Positions 43,203 through 52,400 of a DNA stretch of 64,000 nt are shown piece by piece. Source of the stretch: JAVBTR01 sp031556065 (lineage in GTDB: Bacteria; Bacillota; Clostridia; Christensenellales; Aristaeellaceae); assembly GCA_031556065.1 (NCBI GenBank), contig JAVBTR010000004.1, forward strand, positions 1 to 64,000, written 5' to 3'. Within the stretch, counting starts at the first letter, position 1; every line of letters starts with the position of its first letter. A model generated the notes under the pieces. That model searched no databases. It saw only the letters and a list, made by a program, of their open reading frames with translations, and was not told the DNA's origin. Both the position numbers and the translations under genes were made by a program.

Positions 43203-43868
43203 TTACTTCGATTTTTTAAGCTTAGGTCGATTTATCAGCTCGATTACCTCTTCCTTAACTGCTACTGAAGATTCTTCGACGATATTTTCACGAGACTGTC
43301 CTTCACTCATGATACTCACGTTTAATGTACCAACGTCTCCCATAGGGCTCATGGAAATTATCCGCACATCTTCTAATAAATGTGTTTCTCGGTTCCTCTT
43401 ATGGGTTATAGCAAAGTAAAGCTTTTGTTGTTCTGTCTCTCCGTCAATAATATTAAAAAAGTCAGTCTGCCCATTCGTGCATAGAGATTGACGATAGACG
43501 CACTTTCTTGGAGTTTTTTCATCTTCAGCAAGTGCGTGCACCGTAATAACAGCCCAAGGAAGTTGGACTTCAACATGACTGTAGTTGCCTCTGGCATTTG
43601 GCATGCAGCGAACGACCAAACCAGATTCTGTTAACTCCGAAAGAGTTTCAGCAACATGTTGTTGCGCCGATGCATAGAGCATCTGCGAGATTACCTCACG
43701 CCAGTATTTGCTCTTCATCCGTGCTGGAGTGATCATATTGACCGTCTCAGCATGAGCTTGTTTTAATGCGAATATTATCGTTGGGAATAATTTAGGAAAC
43801 TCATCACACATGCGATCGAAAAAAGGGTTACGCTTATCCACTGAATCACCTCGAAGTATATTTGCCAT
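43203..43868 (-). CDS. Unknown protein cotranscribed with the HTH-ImmA gene
   Basis: A protein of about 221 aa that I do not recognise. It is mixed alpha/beta: an N-terminal helical part (RNPFFDRMCDEFPKLF), a central part with a paired-strand look (SHVEVQLPWAVITVHAL, TQQKLYFAITHKRNRE, VRIISMSPMGDVGTLNV), and a lysine-rich end. No signal or membrane segment is seen. ATG 43868 lies only about 9 bases from the predicted transcript start, so GTG 43841, with GAGGTG 5 bases before it, is a serious alternative start. Its place with an ImmA-type protein suggests a regulated pair such as a toxin and its controller, or a lysogeny switch; this is inference. Confidence 0.65.
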   Translation of the reverse strand: MANILRGDSVDKRNPFFDRMCDEFPKLFPTIIFALKQAHAETVNMITPARMKSKYWREVISQMLYASAQQHVAETLSELTESGLVVRCMPNARGNYSHVEVQLPWAVITVHALAEDEKTPRKCVYRQSLCTNGQTDFFNIIDGETEQQKLYFAITHKRNRETHLLEDVRIISMSPMGDVGTLNVSIMSEGQSRENIVEESSVAVKEEVIELINRPKLKKSK

Positions 43869-43883
43869 CGACCCTCCGCAAAC

Positions 43884-43912
43884 ATAATACACCTTTTCGC
43901 GACTTTTGTCAA
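43884..43912 (-). promoter_or_regulatory. Strong promoter of the ImmA-linked operon
   Basis: On the minus strand TTGACA (43912-43907), a 17-base spacer and TATTAT (43889-43884): close to the sigmaA consensus, and one of the best promoters in the window. Confidence 0.82.
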
Positions 43913-43968
43913 ATATAAAATATTAGAACATTTCATGGCAGCTCTTATTATACAACAAATCTTTGGAC

Positions 43969-44015
43969 AAAAAAACTGCCGGTTACAGCAACTGCGGATT
44001 TCATGCTGAACCGGC
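43969..44015 (-). terminator. Terminator after the serine recombinase genes
   Basis: Arms 44015-44009 and 43984-43978 (GCCGGTT/AACCGGC), extended inward by CAGCA/TGCTG, are followed on the minus strand by a T-run. It insulates the ImmA-linked operon from the recombinases. Confidence 0.8.
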
Positions 44016-44024
44016 GTCTATTTT

Positions 44025-45593
44025 TTATACCCTACACTCCACCTTTTTCCCGTTCACAAACTCAAACACGATCCGCCAATCCTTATATACCACAGCCTTA
44101 TCAAGCAACAACGCCCAAAGGTCATCATCAAACTCCGTCAGTAGATCCCCACATTTATCAAGCTGACAGATGAACAATTCCACTTTCTTTTGCCGCAGGG
44201 AGCGGCTCTTTTTTTGCTCTTCCAGTTCCTTGCTTTGCTTTTGCAACAAGTCATACTCCGCTGCTTTCGCTTGAAATGCCCTGGTAAACTCATCCTGGGG
44301 CATAGCGGTTCGGGCATTGTCCTCGATCATTTTTCTCATTTCTTTTGAAATGGCATCCATTTCTGCCCACAGTTCAAATATCTTCTGATCATAAAGCTCA
44401 TCCGTGCCCATGACATCAACGGCCAGCTTGCAACCGGCGATCACCTCGCTCCTACATAGCAAAAGCTCATTGACCGCCTTAATAAAACCGGCTTTTAGCA
44501 CATCCTCGCCAATAGCAGGCGTTTGGCATTTCTCCTCGTTCGTATATTTGCTGTTGCACCTGTAAATCACCTTGCGATATTTGTCATTGGAATGCCATAC
44601 CTTTGCGCCGTACATCTGACCGCAATCCCCGCAGAAAAGCTTCGAGGCAATGAAGCCATTATTGATCCCTTTTCGCTTCGCACGAATCTCCTGCACCAAG
44701 TCAAATTCCTTTGGGTCGATGATCGCTTCGTGACTGTGCTCGATATAATACTGTTGAACTTCACCCGTATTTTTGATCCTTTTCTTCGAAAGAAAATCCT
44801 TCGTATAAGTCTTTTGCAAGAGCGATGCACCTTTGTATTTTTCGTTGGTGGCAATTCCGCCCACTGTACTGGCAGACCATTTTTTTACACCTGTTTTTGT
44901 GGGAATGTCCAATCTGGTCAGTTCATTGGCGATCCAGTTGTCGGTTCTTCCTCGCAATTGATAGCGATAAATCATCCGAGCTATTTCCGCTTCACTTTCG
45001 ACGATGGCAGGAAAGCCATCCTCCCCTTTTTTGAAGCCCAGGAATCGCTTATATGGCAAGTACACATTGCCCTTGGCAAAGCTCTGACGCTTGCCCCAGG
45101 TCGTGTTCTTGGACAATGTATTTGAGTCTTCTTGCGCAAGGGAGCAAAGTAGCGTAATCATGAACTCCCCATTGCTATCAAAAGTGTACAGGTTTTGGGT
45201 TTCGAAGTAAACCTCTACCCCATGCTCCTTTAAAAGCCTAACCGTGGAAAGAAAATCTACCGTATTTCTGGCAAAGCGGCTCACGGATTTGGTTACGATC
45301 AAGTCGAACTTTCCAGCCAGGGCATCCTTAATCATCTGATTGAACCCATCACGACGCTTTGTGTTAGTGCCCGATATGCCTTCATCCGTATAAATCTTAT
45401 ACAATTGCCAATCGGGCCGCTGGGCTACTTCCTTTTCATAATATTCCACCTGATTGCGATAACTGCTTTGCTGTTCTTCGCTATCTGTTGAGACACGGGC
45501 ATATGGCGCAACCCTACGAATGACTGGGCGATTAACCTCCTGCCCTGTAAATATGTTCTTGGTAATAGGAATAGCCTGTATTACACGTTGCAT
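44025..45593 (-). CDS. Large serine recombinase (second of tandem pair)
   Basis: A 522-aa site-specific recombinase. The catalytic domain has S35 in YARVSTDSEEQQ and the arginine helix SVSRFARNT; the Recombinase domain follows (about 175-280), then a zinc ribbon (CGDCGQMYGAK...YRCNSKY) and a coiled coil (about 390-460) that controls integration direction in this class. It starts two bases after the other recombinase gene, with AAGGAG inside that gene, so both are translated from one message. It is likely a phage integrase. Confidence 0.93.
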   Translation of the reverse strand: MQRVIQAIPITKNIFTGQEVNRPVIRRVAPYARVSTDSEEQQSSYRNQVEYYEKEVAQRPDWQLYKIYTDEGISGTNTKRRDGFNQMIKDALAGKFDLIVTKSVSRFARNTVDFLSTVRLLKEHGVEVYFETQNLYTFDSNGEFMITLLCSLAQEDSNTLSKNTTWGKRQSFAKGNVYLPYKRFLGFKKGEDGFPAIVESEAEIARMIYRYQLRGRTDNWIANELTRLDIPTKTGVKKWSASTVGGIATNEKYKGASLLQKTYTKDFLSKKRIKNTGEVQQYYIEHSHEAIIDPKEFDLVQEIRAKRKGINNGFIASKLFCGDCGQMYGAKVWHSNDKYRKVIYRCNSKYTNEEKCQTPAIGEDVLKAGFIKAVNELLLCRSEVIAGCKLAVDVMGTDELYDQKIFELWAEMDAISKEMRKMIEDNARTAMPQDEFTRAFQAKAAEYDLLQKQSKELEEQKKSRSLRQKKVELFICQLDKCGDLLTEFDDDLWALLLDKAVVYKDWRIVFEFVNGKKVECRV

Positions 45594-45595
45594 TT

Positions 45596-46891
45596 TTACT
45601 TAACTCCTTTCAAAGCGTGCTGCCGTGCTTGCTCTCGCATATCATCTGTCCAGCTATCCCGCCTGGATGGAAAATCCCACTCGCGGGTAATGGCTTGACC
45701 GTTTTTCATAATAAAACGCAGCTCACGGGGGCCTGTAGCCCGAATTTCCAGTGTTTCTTTTTTGAAAATTGCTTCATCAAACTGAGGTATGTGGAGCACA
45801 TCAGCCACCAACTGCCGCAAAACCGAATCATGAATGCCGCTGGAGGAGCATTTGGCTTTGCCATCGCCCATATAGGTTTTGCAAATCCACATTTCTCTAC
45901 CGTTTTTGAATTTGTGGTTGAAGTTTTTCCCGCAATGCTCGCAAACGATCATATTAGAAAAGGGATAGCATTTCGCTACCCCCACCTTTGGCTTATACTT
46001 TTCGTATCGCTTTTGACGCTGTACTTGAAGATCATCGAAGATAGCAGGTTCAACCAACGCTGGATGGTTACCTTTAATTCGATACTGTGTCATCTCGCCT
46101 GTGTTTATGCGCTTCTTCTTCGTCAAATGATTCTCTACAAACGTTTTTTGAAGCAAAAGCTCCCCTTTGTACTTTTCGTTGGCGAGAATAAAACCCACCG
46201 TCGATTCATGCCAGCGGCCACCCTCTTTGGAAGGTATCCCCCAGGCATTAAGTTTCCGCATGATGGCGTTTCTGCCGTAACCTTGCCCATTAAGGCTAAA
46301 AATCAGTTTAATGATCTCCCCCTCAGCGGGATCAATTAAAAACGTGCCTTGATGAGCCTTTAGACCCATCATAGACACGCCAACCGATAATCCTTTTTTG
46401 AAACGGCTCTGGAAATACCATTTCATATTCTTGCTGACAGCAAGGCTCTCTGCCTGGGCATGTGCCGCCAATACTGAAAGCATAAGTTCTCCCTCGGCTT
46501 TGAGCGAGTTGATCCGTTGTTCCTCAAAATAAACACAAACGCCCAGGCTTTTCAGCTCCCGCACTACTTCTAGCAGGGTCAGCGTATTCCGTGCGAAACG
46601 GGAAACCGATTTGGTAATGATCATATCGATTTTTCCCGCTCGACAATCCATTATGAGCCGTTGAAATCCATCCCTTGTATCCTTGGTTCCCGTTTTCGCC
46701 TCATCAAAGTACACACCGGCAAAGGACCAGTTTTTATTCCGCTGTATATAATCGCTGTAATAACTGATCTGGGCAGCAAGGGAATTGAGCATTTCCTCTT
46801 TGCCGCTGGATACCCTGGCATATGCGGAAGTTCGCAGCAATTTAGGTAGCTCAGGCGGCTTCATTGGCACCTGTAGAACTTGCCTTTCCAT
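45596..46891 (-). CDS. Large serine recombinase (first of tandem pair)
   Basis: A 431-aa recombinase homologous to its neighbour. Catalytic S28 in AYARVSSGKEE, arginine helix SVSRFARNT, Recombinase domain (about 160-270) and a zinc ribbon (CEHCGKNFNHK...WICKTYMG). The C-terminal coiled coil is shorter than in the second protein. I start at ATG 46891, with AAAGGAGG upstream. Paired recombinases often act together; one could also be a directionality or second-site enzyme. Confidence 0.92.
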   Translation of the reverse strand: MERQVLQVPMKPPELPKLLRTSAYARVSSGKEEMLNSLAAQISYYSDYIQRNKNWSFAGVYFDEAKTGTKDTRDGFQRLIMDCRAGKIDMIITKSVSRFARNTLTLLEVVRELKSLGVCVYFEEQRINSLKAEGELMLSVLAAHAQAESLAVSKNMKWYFQSRFKKGLSVGVSMMGLKAHQGTFLIDPAEGEIIKLIFSLNGQGYGRNAIMRKLNAWGIPSKEGGRWHESTVGFILANEKYKGELLLQKTFVENHLTKKKRINTGEMTQYRIKGNHPALVEPAIFDDLQVQRQKRYEKYKPKVGVAKCYPFSNMIVCEHCGKNFNHKFKNGREMWICKTYMGDGKAKCSSSGIHDSVLRQLVADVLHIPQFDEAIFKKETLEIRATGPRELRFIMKNGQAITREWDFPSRRDSWTDDMREQARQHALKGVK

Positions 46892-46949
46892 ATAAAACAC
46901 CTCCTTTCCCAAGTGCCATATTAGCTCTAAAACCCAATTGTATCAACGC

Positions 46950-47162
46950 TTATGGACGAAGTATACTAGACAAACTTATGCCGTATTTAGCACATAATCT
47001 TTGTTCCATCTGCTTAAATTCCGGCGGTGTGAGGGTACCTTCTTTTAACAATGGCTCCATAATAGCAAGCACAAAAAGGTATGGTTCTTTGCCTTGCAAA
47101 AGCTGGCTAAGACCTTCCAAGGCAGGTGTAGGTTGCTCTATGCCTGGATCAAAATCATTCAT
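46950..47162 (-). CDS. Small SHOCT-like protein
   Basis: A 70-aa protein whose C-terminal half (LLKEGTLTPPEFKQMEQRLCAKYG) has the short helix-turn-helix pattern of SHOCT-like domains (LL..G.IT..EF...). It overlaps the upstream HTH/zinc-ribbon gene by four bases (ATGA) and precedes the recombinases. Similar small proteins sit beside serine recombinases in clostridial elements; the function is unknown. Confidence 0.7.
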   Translation of the reverse strand: MNDFDPGIEQPTPALEGLSQLLQGKEPYLFVLAIMEPLLKEGTLTPPEFKQMEQRLCAKYGISLSSILRP

Positions 47163-47560
47163 TTCGTTTCACCCTTTTTCATACGCGCATCTGCAAAACA
47201 GTAACGTGAGCAGTATTTCCGGTTCTGTTTACCATAGCTCAAAAATGATCTGCCACAGTGCTGACAGGTAATGTTATAGTAAGCCTTGCGCTTCACTTGG
47301 TTTAGATGCGTGTTCCAATACTTCTGGCGGCACTGGTCGGAACAGAACCTACGGGGCTTTTTTCCCTCCTTAGAGAAAACCGGGATCCCACATTGTGGAC
47401 ACCGCTGTCCTTCCACTTGGGGTGTTGGTATAGCCACCCGATGCCGTCTGCAGTATGACCTCACCGTGTTTTCATTCAACTTCAATACCGAAGCTATTTG
47501 TGAATAGCTCATTCCCTGGGCACGCAGGGTACTGATTTTGTCTCTATCCATATGATTCAT
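47159..47560 (-). CDS. HTH and double zinc-ribbon DNA-binding protein
   Basis: A 133-aa protein. An N-terminal helix-turn-helix (TLRAQGMSYSQIASVLKLNENTV) is followed by two Cys4-type zinc ribbons: CPQC..RFCSDQC and CQHC..KYCSRYC. It probably binds DNA and may assist recombination, as it is the first gene of the recombinase operon. ATG 47560 has AAGGAG 8 bases upstream. Confidence 0.8.
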   Translation of the reverse strand: MNHMDRDKISTLRAQGMSYSQIASVLKLNENTVRSYCRRHRVAIPTPQVEGQRCPQCGIPVFSKEGKKPRRFCSDQCRQKYWNTHLNQVKRKAYYNITCQHCGRSFLSYGKQNRKYCSRYCFADARMKKGETK

Positions 47561-47583
47561 AAAATTATCTCCTTTTTGAGAAC

Positions 47584-47611
47584 GAAAAAAACGGCTCCCT
47601 TTCGAGAGCCG
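47584..47611 (-). terminator. Terminator at the end of the phage lysis module
   Basis: Stem CGGCTC/GAGCCG (47611-47606 with 47597-47592) followed on the minus strand by a run of T. It ends late transcription before the recombinase operon. Confidence 0.85.
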
Positions 47612-47623
47612 CAGGTAGTAGAG

Positions 47624-48067
47624 TTATTCAATTGAATCGGGTGGTTTACCCTTGCGCTCCTTCATCTGTTCAAGAACCGTCTTGATCTGCTCCGGGAAAG
47701 GAACGCCTGCCAGTGCCAGGTTTTCGATCACACTTAAGGCTTCATTGGCTAAATAGAACCATAGCGATGCAGTCCTGAAAATGGCTTGCTCTGTACCAAG
47801 GGCCCTATCCAGCATAGCTGCAATGAGAACTACCAAGAGCATGAGTCCTTTTCGAGCGATCCCCTTTGCCCCTGCTTTGCTATCCAAGCCGCCATTTTCA
47901 CTCTTGCCGCTTTTGCCAAGCCAAGCGACCACCATCCCGGTGATGTAATCCGCTGCCATAAAAACCACCAGCACAATGAACAATTCATCGATGCCTCCAA
48001 ATGCGCCGGCGATGGCACCACCGATCCCAGCCAGCGCTTTAATCACCTTATCCCATGCTGTTTCCAT
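47624..48067 (-). CDS. Phage holin, toxin-secretion/lysis family
   Basis: A 147-aa protein with three to four hydrophobic segments (about 12-28, 30-50, 75-92, 105-120) and the Bacteriophage_holin_4 (PF05105) pattern DYITGMVVAWLGKSG...SKAGAKGIARKGLMLLVV. It forms membrane lesions that release the endolysin. It starts one base after the endolysin gene ends. Confidence 0.92.
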   Translation of the reverse strand: METAWDKVIKALAGIGGAIAGAFGGIDELFIVLVVFMAADYITGMVVAWLGKSGKSENGGLDSKAGAKGIARKGLMLLVVLIAAMLDRALGTEQAIFRTASLWFYLANEALSVIENLALAGVPFPEQIKTVLEQMKERKGKPPDSIE

Positions 48068-48068
48068 G

Positions 48069-48797
48069 TTATTTACCCTCCTTATATTTTGCAGTTAGTG
48101 CATCCAGCTCCGCTAAAAAAGAAAAGAACCTCTGATCGAGGCTCTCATCTGGAATGCTTTCGATATCACGCAGGAAGTCCTTTTTCATGTAGCCAACGTA
48201 GTCACCATAGCGCACCTTAGCCCAATCGCCATTTTCGGAAAGAACGGATACCCTGCCACCAACAGGCACACGGATCAGCAGATCACCATCCTGAGTTTTG
48301 CGTAGGTTGACCGTGCTGCCGAAAGAGGCTGTCACCGTTGCGGTATAAAGAATATCCATAGGAATGACACCTCCGTCGTAATTCACACTCTTTAAGAAAC
48401 CATAGTGGCTCCAATTACCCAGCACCGTATCTACTTTGGCCTTTGGGGTTGTGGCATGGACGATCCGCAAGGGATTCACACTGGTAACCAATCCAATATG
48501 ATATAAATCCCCACAGCCGTCATTGCGGTATTTAGCTGGCTCTGCTCCGCTGGTCCGGTGTTTGAACACGGCCATTCCCACCTCCAGCTTAGCGGCGCTA
48601 TCGATCTTCTCGGTTTCAGAGCAGTATTCACGAAAGATCGTATTGCTGCCATGGCAGATACTTGTCCCTTGGAGGCGGAAAGCCCGCACAAATGCCCCGG
48701 AGCAATCGATACCGTTTTTATCATTGCTGCCGGGGCTTACATAGGGCCAGCCGATGATTTCTTCAAAGTCAGCTACAAGTTTGCTTACATCAAGCAT
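48069..48797 (-). CDS. NlpC/P60 endolysin with SH3 domain
   Basis: A protein of about 242 aa. The NlpC/P60 peptidase has the catalytic Cys in NGIDCSGAFVRAF (about residue 32 from this start) and His in LYHIGLVTS (about 100). A bacterial SH3 domain (about 155-205) with STVNLRKTQDGDLLIRVPVG binds the wall. It cuts peptide stems of peptidoglycan at lysis. I prefer ATG 48797 to 48803, because GGGAGAGG then stands 6 bases away. It overlaps the CBM-like gene. Confidence 0.92.
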   Translation of the reverse strand: MLDVSKLVADFEEIIGWPYVSPGSNDKNGIDCSGAFVRAFRLQGTSICHGSNTIFREYCSETEKIDSAAKLEVGMAVFKHRTSGAEPAKYRNDGCGDLYHIGLVTSVNPLRIVHATTPKAKVDTVLGNWSHYGFLKSVNYDGGVIPMDILYTATVTASFGSTVNLRKTQDGDLLIRVPVGGRVSVLSENGDWAKVRYGDYVGYMKKDFLRDIESIPDESLDQRFFSFLAELDALTAKYKEGK

Positions 48798-49461
48798 TGT
48801 CATCCTCTCCCTTCAATTGCCATAAGGCAGGAACATTGGACGGCTCCCAGCCAGCTTGTGAGGTGTGCCCTTGCTGGCAGATATACTGGTTTCCTTCTGC
48901 GTCCGGGTAAAAAACAGCATCGTTCACTACGTAGTCAATATCCGTATCCCAAATCCTTACAGCCCCCGTCTTCTCCACTTTTCGCCACAATGCTGACACT
49001 TTAGGCGGCTCCCAGCCACATTGGGCCACATGACTTTGCAGACATCGCCACAAGAAAACCCCAAATGCGTACACATCTCCCACTTCCACCCTTAGTCCAG
49101 CTTGCCAGGTTCTTGTTTCCAGGGCCGGAGCCACACGGAGAAGTTCTTCATCGGTAATGTTCCCAGCAGCTACCGCATCCCGCATGAGTAAGCCCAGGGC
49201 ATCCGCGGCAGCCCGCTGTGGGGTAACAGTAATAAAGCTCTCAATGGGGATGGAAGCCAAGCGTAGGTCATCATCCACAATATCGGCTTCGTTCAGATCG
49301 GTATGGTCATAGATGATGAGTATCTGTTCAGTGGTAACCCCTTCGATCTTCAAGGCTTCCCCTTCCAAGGTGTAAGTGCTATCTTCATTTAAAGAAGCAC
49401 GCAAAAAAGGCGTAGTGAGAATCTTGTTCACTACGCCATCCAATAGAATAGCGATCTTCAT
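48790..49461 (-). CDS. Phage protein with two C-terminal CBM5/12-like modules
   Basis: A 223-aa protein. Two copies of a short aromatic module end it: FLWRCLQSHVAQCGWEPP..ALWRKV and YICQQGHTSQAGWEPS..ALWQL, matching chitin-binding-like modules often found in tail accessory proteins. The N-terminal half (about 1-110) is unassigned. It lies between tail spike and endolysin, so it may help adsorption to surface glycans or be a tail accessory. Confidence 0.75.
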   Translation of the reverse strand: MKIAILLDGVVNKILTTPFLRASLNEDSTYTLEGEALKIEGVTTEQILIIYDHTDLNEADIVDDDLRLASIPIESFITVTPQRAAADALGLLMRDAVAAGNITDEELLRVAPALETRTWQAGLRVEVGDVYAFGVFLWRCLQSHVAQCGWEPPKVSALWRKVEKTGAVRIWDTDIDYVVNDAVFYPDAEGNQYICQQGHTSQAGWEPSNVPALWQLKGEDDNA

Positions 49462-49476
49462 ATTCTTTTCTCTCCT

Positions 49477-52400
49477 TTAGCCTACAGCGCCGCTGTTGTA
49501 AACTACCGTCAAATAAGGCTGTTTAGTTGTATCCGAACCGCTCATGCGCATGTACCAATCGGAATAGGTAGAAGAACCAAAGTTCTTAGCTGGTTCGTAC
49601 AAGCACAATCCCCCATAGGTGCCATTGACAAGGCCCTGTACCACCGCAATGGGAATGGCAAAGGTCTGTTGTTCATCCCTGCCAATGGTACCGATCACCC
49701 CTACGTTGTATGGGATGGATGGAACCCCGCTGGGTCCTGTCAACGAAATGGCACAGAGCTGAACCGATTTTGCGGCGAAAGCGCCATTCCCCGGTTTTCT
49801 ATGGAAGGTAATGGTAGCTGACTTGATCGTTGCACCGGAAAGTACATTTCTTAGATTGGCAAACCACATACAGCCGGTATTCCATGCAAGTGAAGATGAA
49901 TACCCGGTATCGGAGTAAGCCCCCTGCACCACATCGTTGGTATCGGTTCGCCAACCACCCCGATAGGTTCTGGTAGTGGTAGCGTATTGGATGGTGGTGC
50001 TGTCCGGCGTTACCGGCGCAATGGCTGTACCATAATCGGTGGTGACGCCTGAGGCGAATACCTGGCCATTTTCACCTGTACCCCGTGTCCCATTAGGTAC
50101 AGTGCCGTAAGCGAAGATGATCCCTGCATAGGCCATCATGGAATAGGAGCAGGAGCCTTTGCAGTTCTTCATGACGCCTGTTGCCGTATAGGCTTCCAAC
50201 CCCTGCAAAGCATTGTACAGCCCCGTATTGTTGAGCAGAGCGTGGGTAGCTTTTAGGTAAACTGAGTCCCATGTGGTGTTATTGGCATCCAGGGTGCAGC
50301 CATTGATCTCGATGTAGTGATCCATTTGACATTCGATCAGATAGCTGTTTCGGTTGGTGCCGTTTAGGGGGCGGATCTCCCGCATGGTGATGTTTTGCAG
50401 CAGGATATTGGCGGAGCAGCCTTTAATGGTCATATAGGTGTTCAAGGGGCAGGCGGCATAACCGTAAATGGCCAGCCTCCCTGGGCCGGAAATGCCTGTA
50501 ATATGTACCCCAGTGGATTCATACAAGGTATTGGCGCTGCTGGGCAGGTAAATGGAAACATTGTAGGATAGAAAGCGATTATTAACCTGCTTCACCGCAT
50601 CCCCCAAGGAGCGGAACACTGTGGTACTGCTGCCCGACCAGTTTGGGTTCACCGTTAGCTGCACAGAACCTCGATATGCCTGGGCCACAGAAGATGAAAT
50701 CACATCGTCCGCATATAGTTCCTTGAAGCCGACCTTGCCTGCAGCGCTCATTTCCATGAGGATGTTTTCATTATCCGCAGGATCGAGAAGTTGAAGAAGG
50801 AACTGCTCTGTGGTAATGGTCACGTTGTTCTTGCCAATGTAGATACCGCTGGTCTTGAGGGTATCCGCCCCAGCAATGACCCAGCTTCCGCTTGTCCAGC
50901 GTTTTAGCAGATTCGGCGTTTGGGAGGTATCCAGCCACAGCATATCGGTGTAGATGGTGGTGGGTGCGGTTGATCCCCGATATACCTTTTCTGTATTATA
51001 AGTGGATGTAAGCACCCGCAGGGCAATATTGGTACTGTTTTGCGTAATGGAGCTTTCCGCCACGGTCATGCGGCTGGGGATCTTGTTCAAATCCTCCGGG
51101 GCAGCACACCATGGGGTGTAAACATCCCCCACCTCCAGCTTAATGTTTCTGAACATCACGGTACCTGTCGATCCCGCACTGGATGAGGTTCCCAAGGTAA
51201 AATAAGCGATGGAGATAGGTTCATAAGGCAAAATGTTGAGAATCGCTTTTTCGATTCGCACCCAATCACGAGAAGATTCGAAGTCCAAATCGGTGGATTT
51301 CAGATAATAGCCTCGCCCTGTGGTTAAAATCGTGACCCCATCGGTGCTTAAATAGCGGTAGTAGCAAAAGATACCGCCATAATATCCGCTGGCATTGGGC
51401 ACCACGTTGTATCTGTAGATGTCAAATGAAATCCGAAGAACCTGCCCATTATTGCTATGCTCGAACAAATCGTCTGAAACCGATATGGTTTGGCTGGTGC
51501 CTGTGGTGGTCTGCCCAGAGCTATTTACTAAATAGCCACCAATGAATGTGGTAGTTGCATTGGAGTTCAGAGCATAGTTCCTGCCGCCATACTTTTCCGC
51601 ACGGTATAAGGTGCTGGCCTTTACGCTGGTCATAATCGCATCGGGCAGAAGCTTGAACTCCGCCGCCATGATCCTGGAAGACAGTGCTGCCGTATCATTA
51701 ACGATCTGCCACGCGGTACCATTCCAGCGTTTCATAAGGTTGGGTGACACGGAAATATCCAGCCACAGCATATCCAAATATGGGTCAGATGGCGCTATGA
51801 TATCCTTAACCGTCATCATGTCCTCCGGGGCCGGCTTGTAGGAGGTCGCCTTTGATCCCTGCTCGATTTGCACATCCCGGATACGTACAGTGCCCTTGTA
51901 TCCAAAGATATAAAACTCAACGGAGGTTATCTCCACATAAGAGGTAGAAACGGTTAAAGATACCGTATACCGAGTCCATCCCCGGGTGCCAATATTGCTT
52001 TGCGCTACAGTAAAGGGGTACAATGTGCCATTTGCATAACGGCCTGTATATCGAAAGAAAATGTAGCCTGCGCTGGATCGCTCTGCATTTTCCTGCATGT
52101 AGTAATAGCTGATGAAGATCATCTTCCCAGCACAATCCTTCAGAAAGTCCGGGGATATCACCAGGGTCTTTGCCGGGTAGGCATTGGTATAATCAGCCGC
52201 ATTCACTATTTCAATGGTCTGGTGGGAGTTCAGCACATAGTTCCGGGAACCGATGGCCAAGCTGGTTAGATTCGAACTAACGGTGGTGATCCTTGTGGCG
52301 TTGGCAGTGATGCCCTCCGCTTGGGTGATAAGCGCTGTTTCTGCTTCTTCCAGGCGGTTCCCCAAATTGTCCGTAATGGATTTATCTGCCTTCAAAGCAA

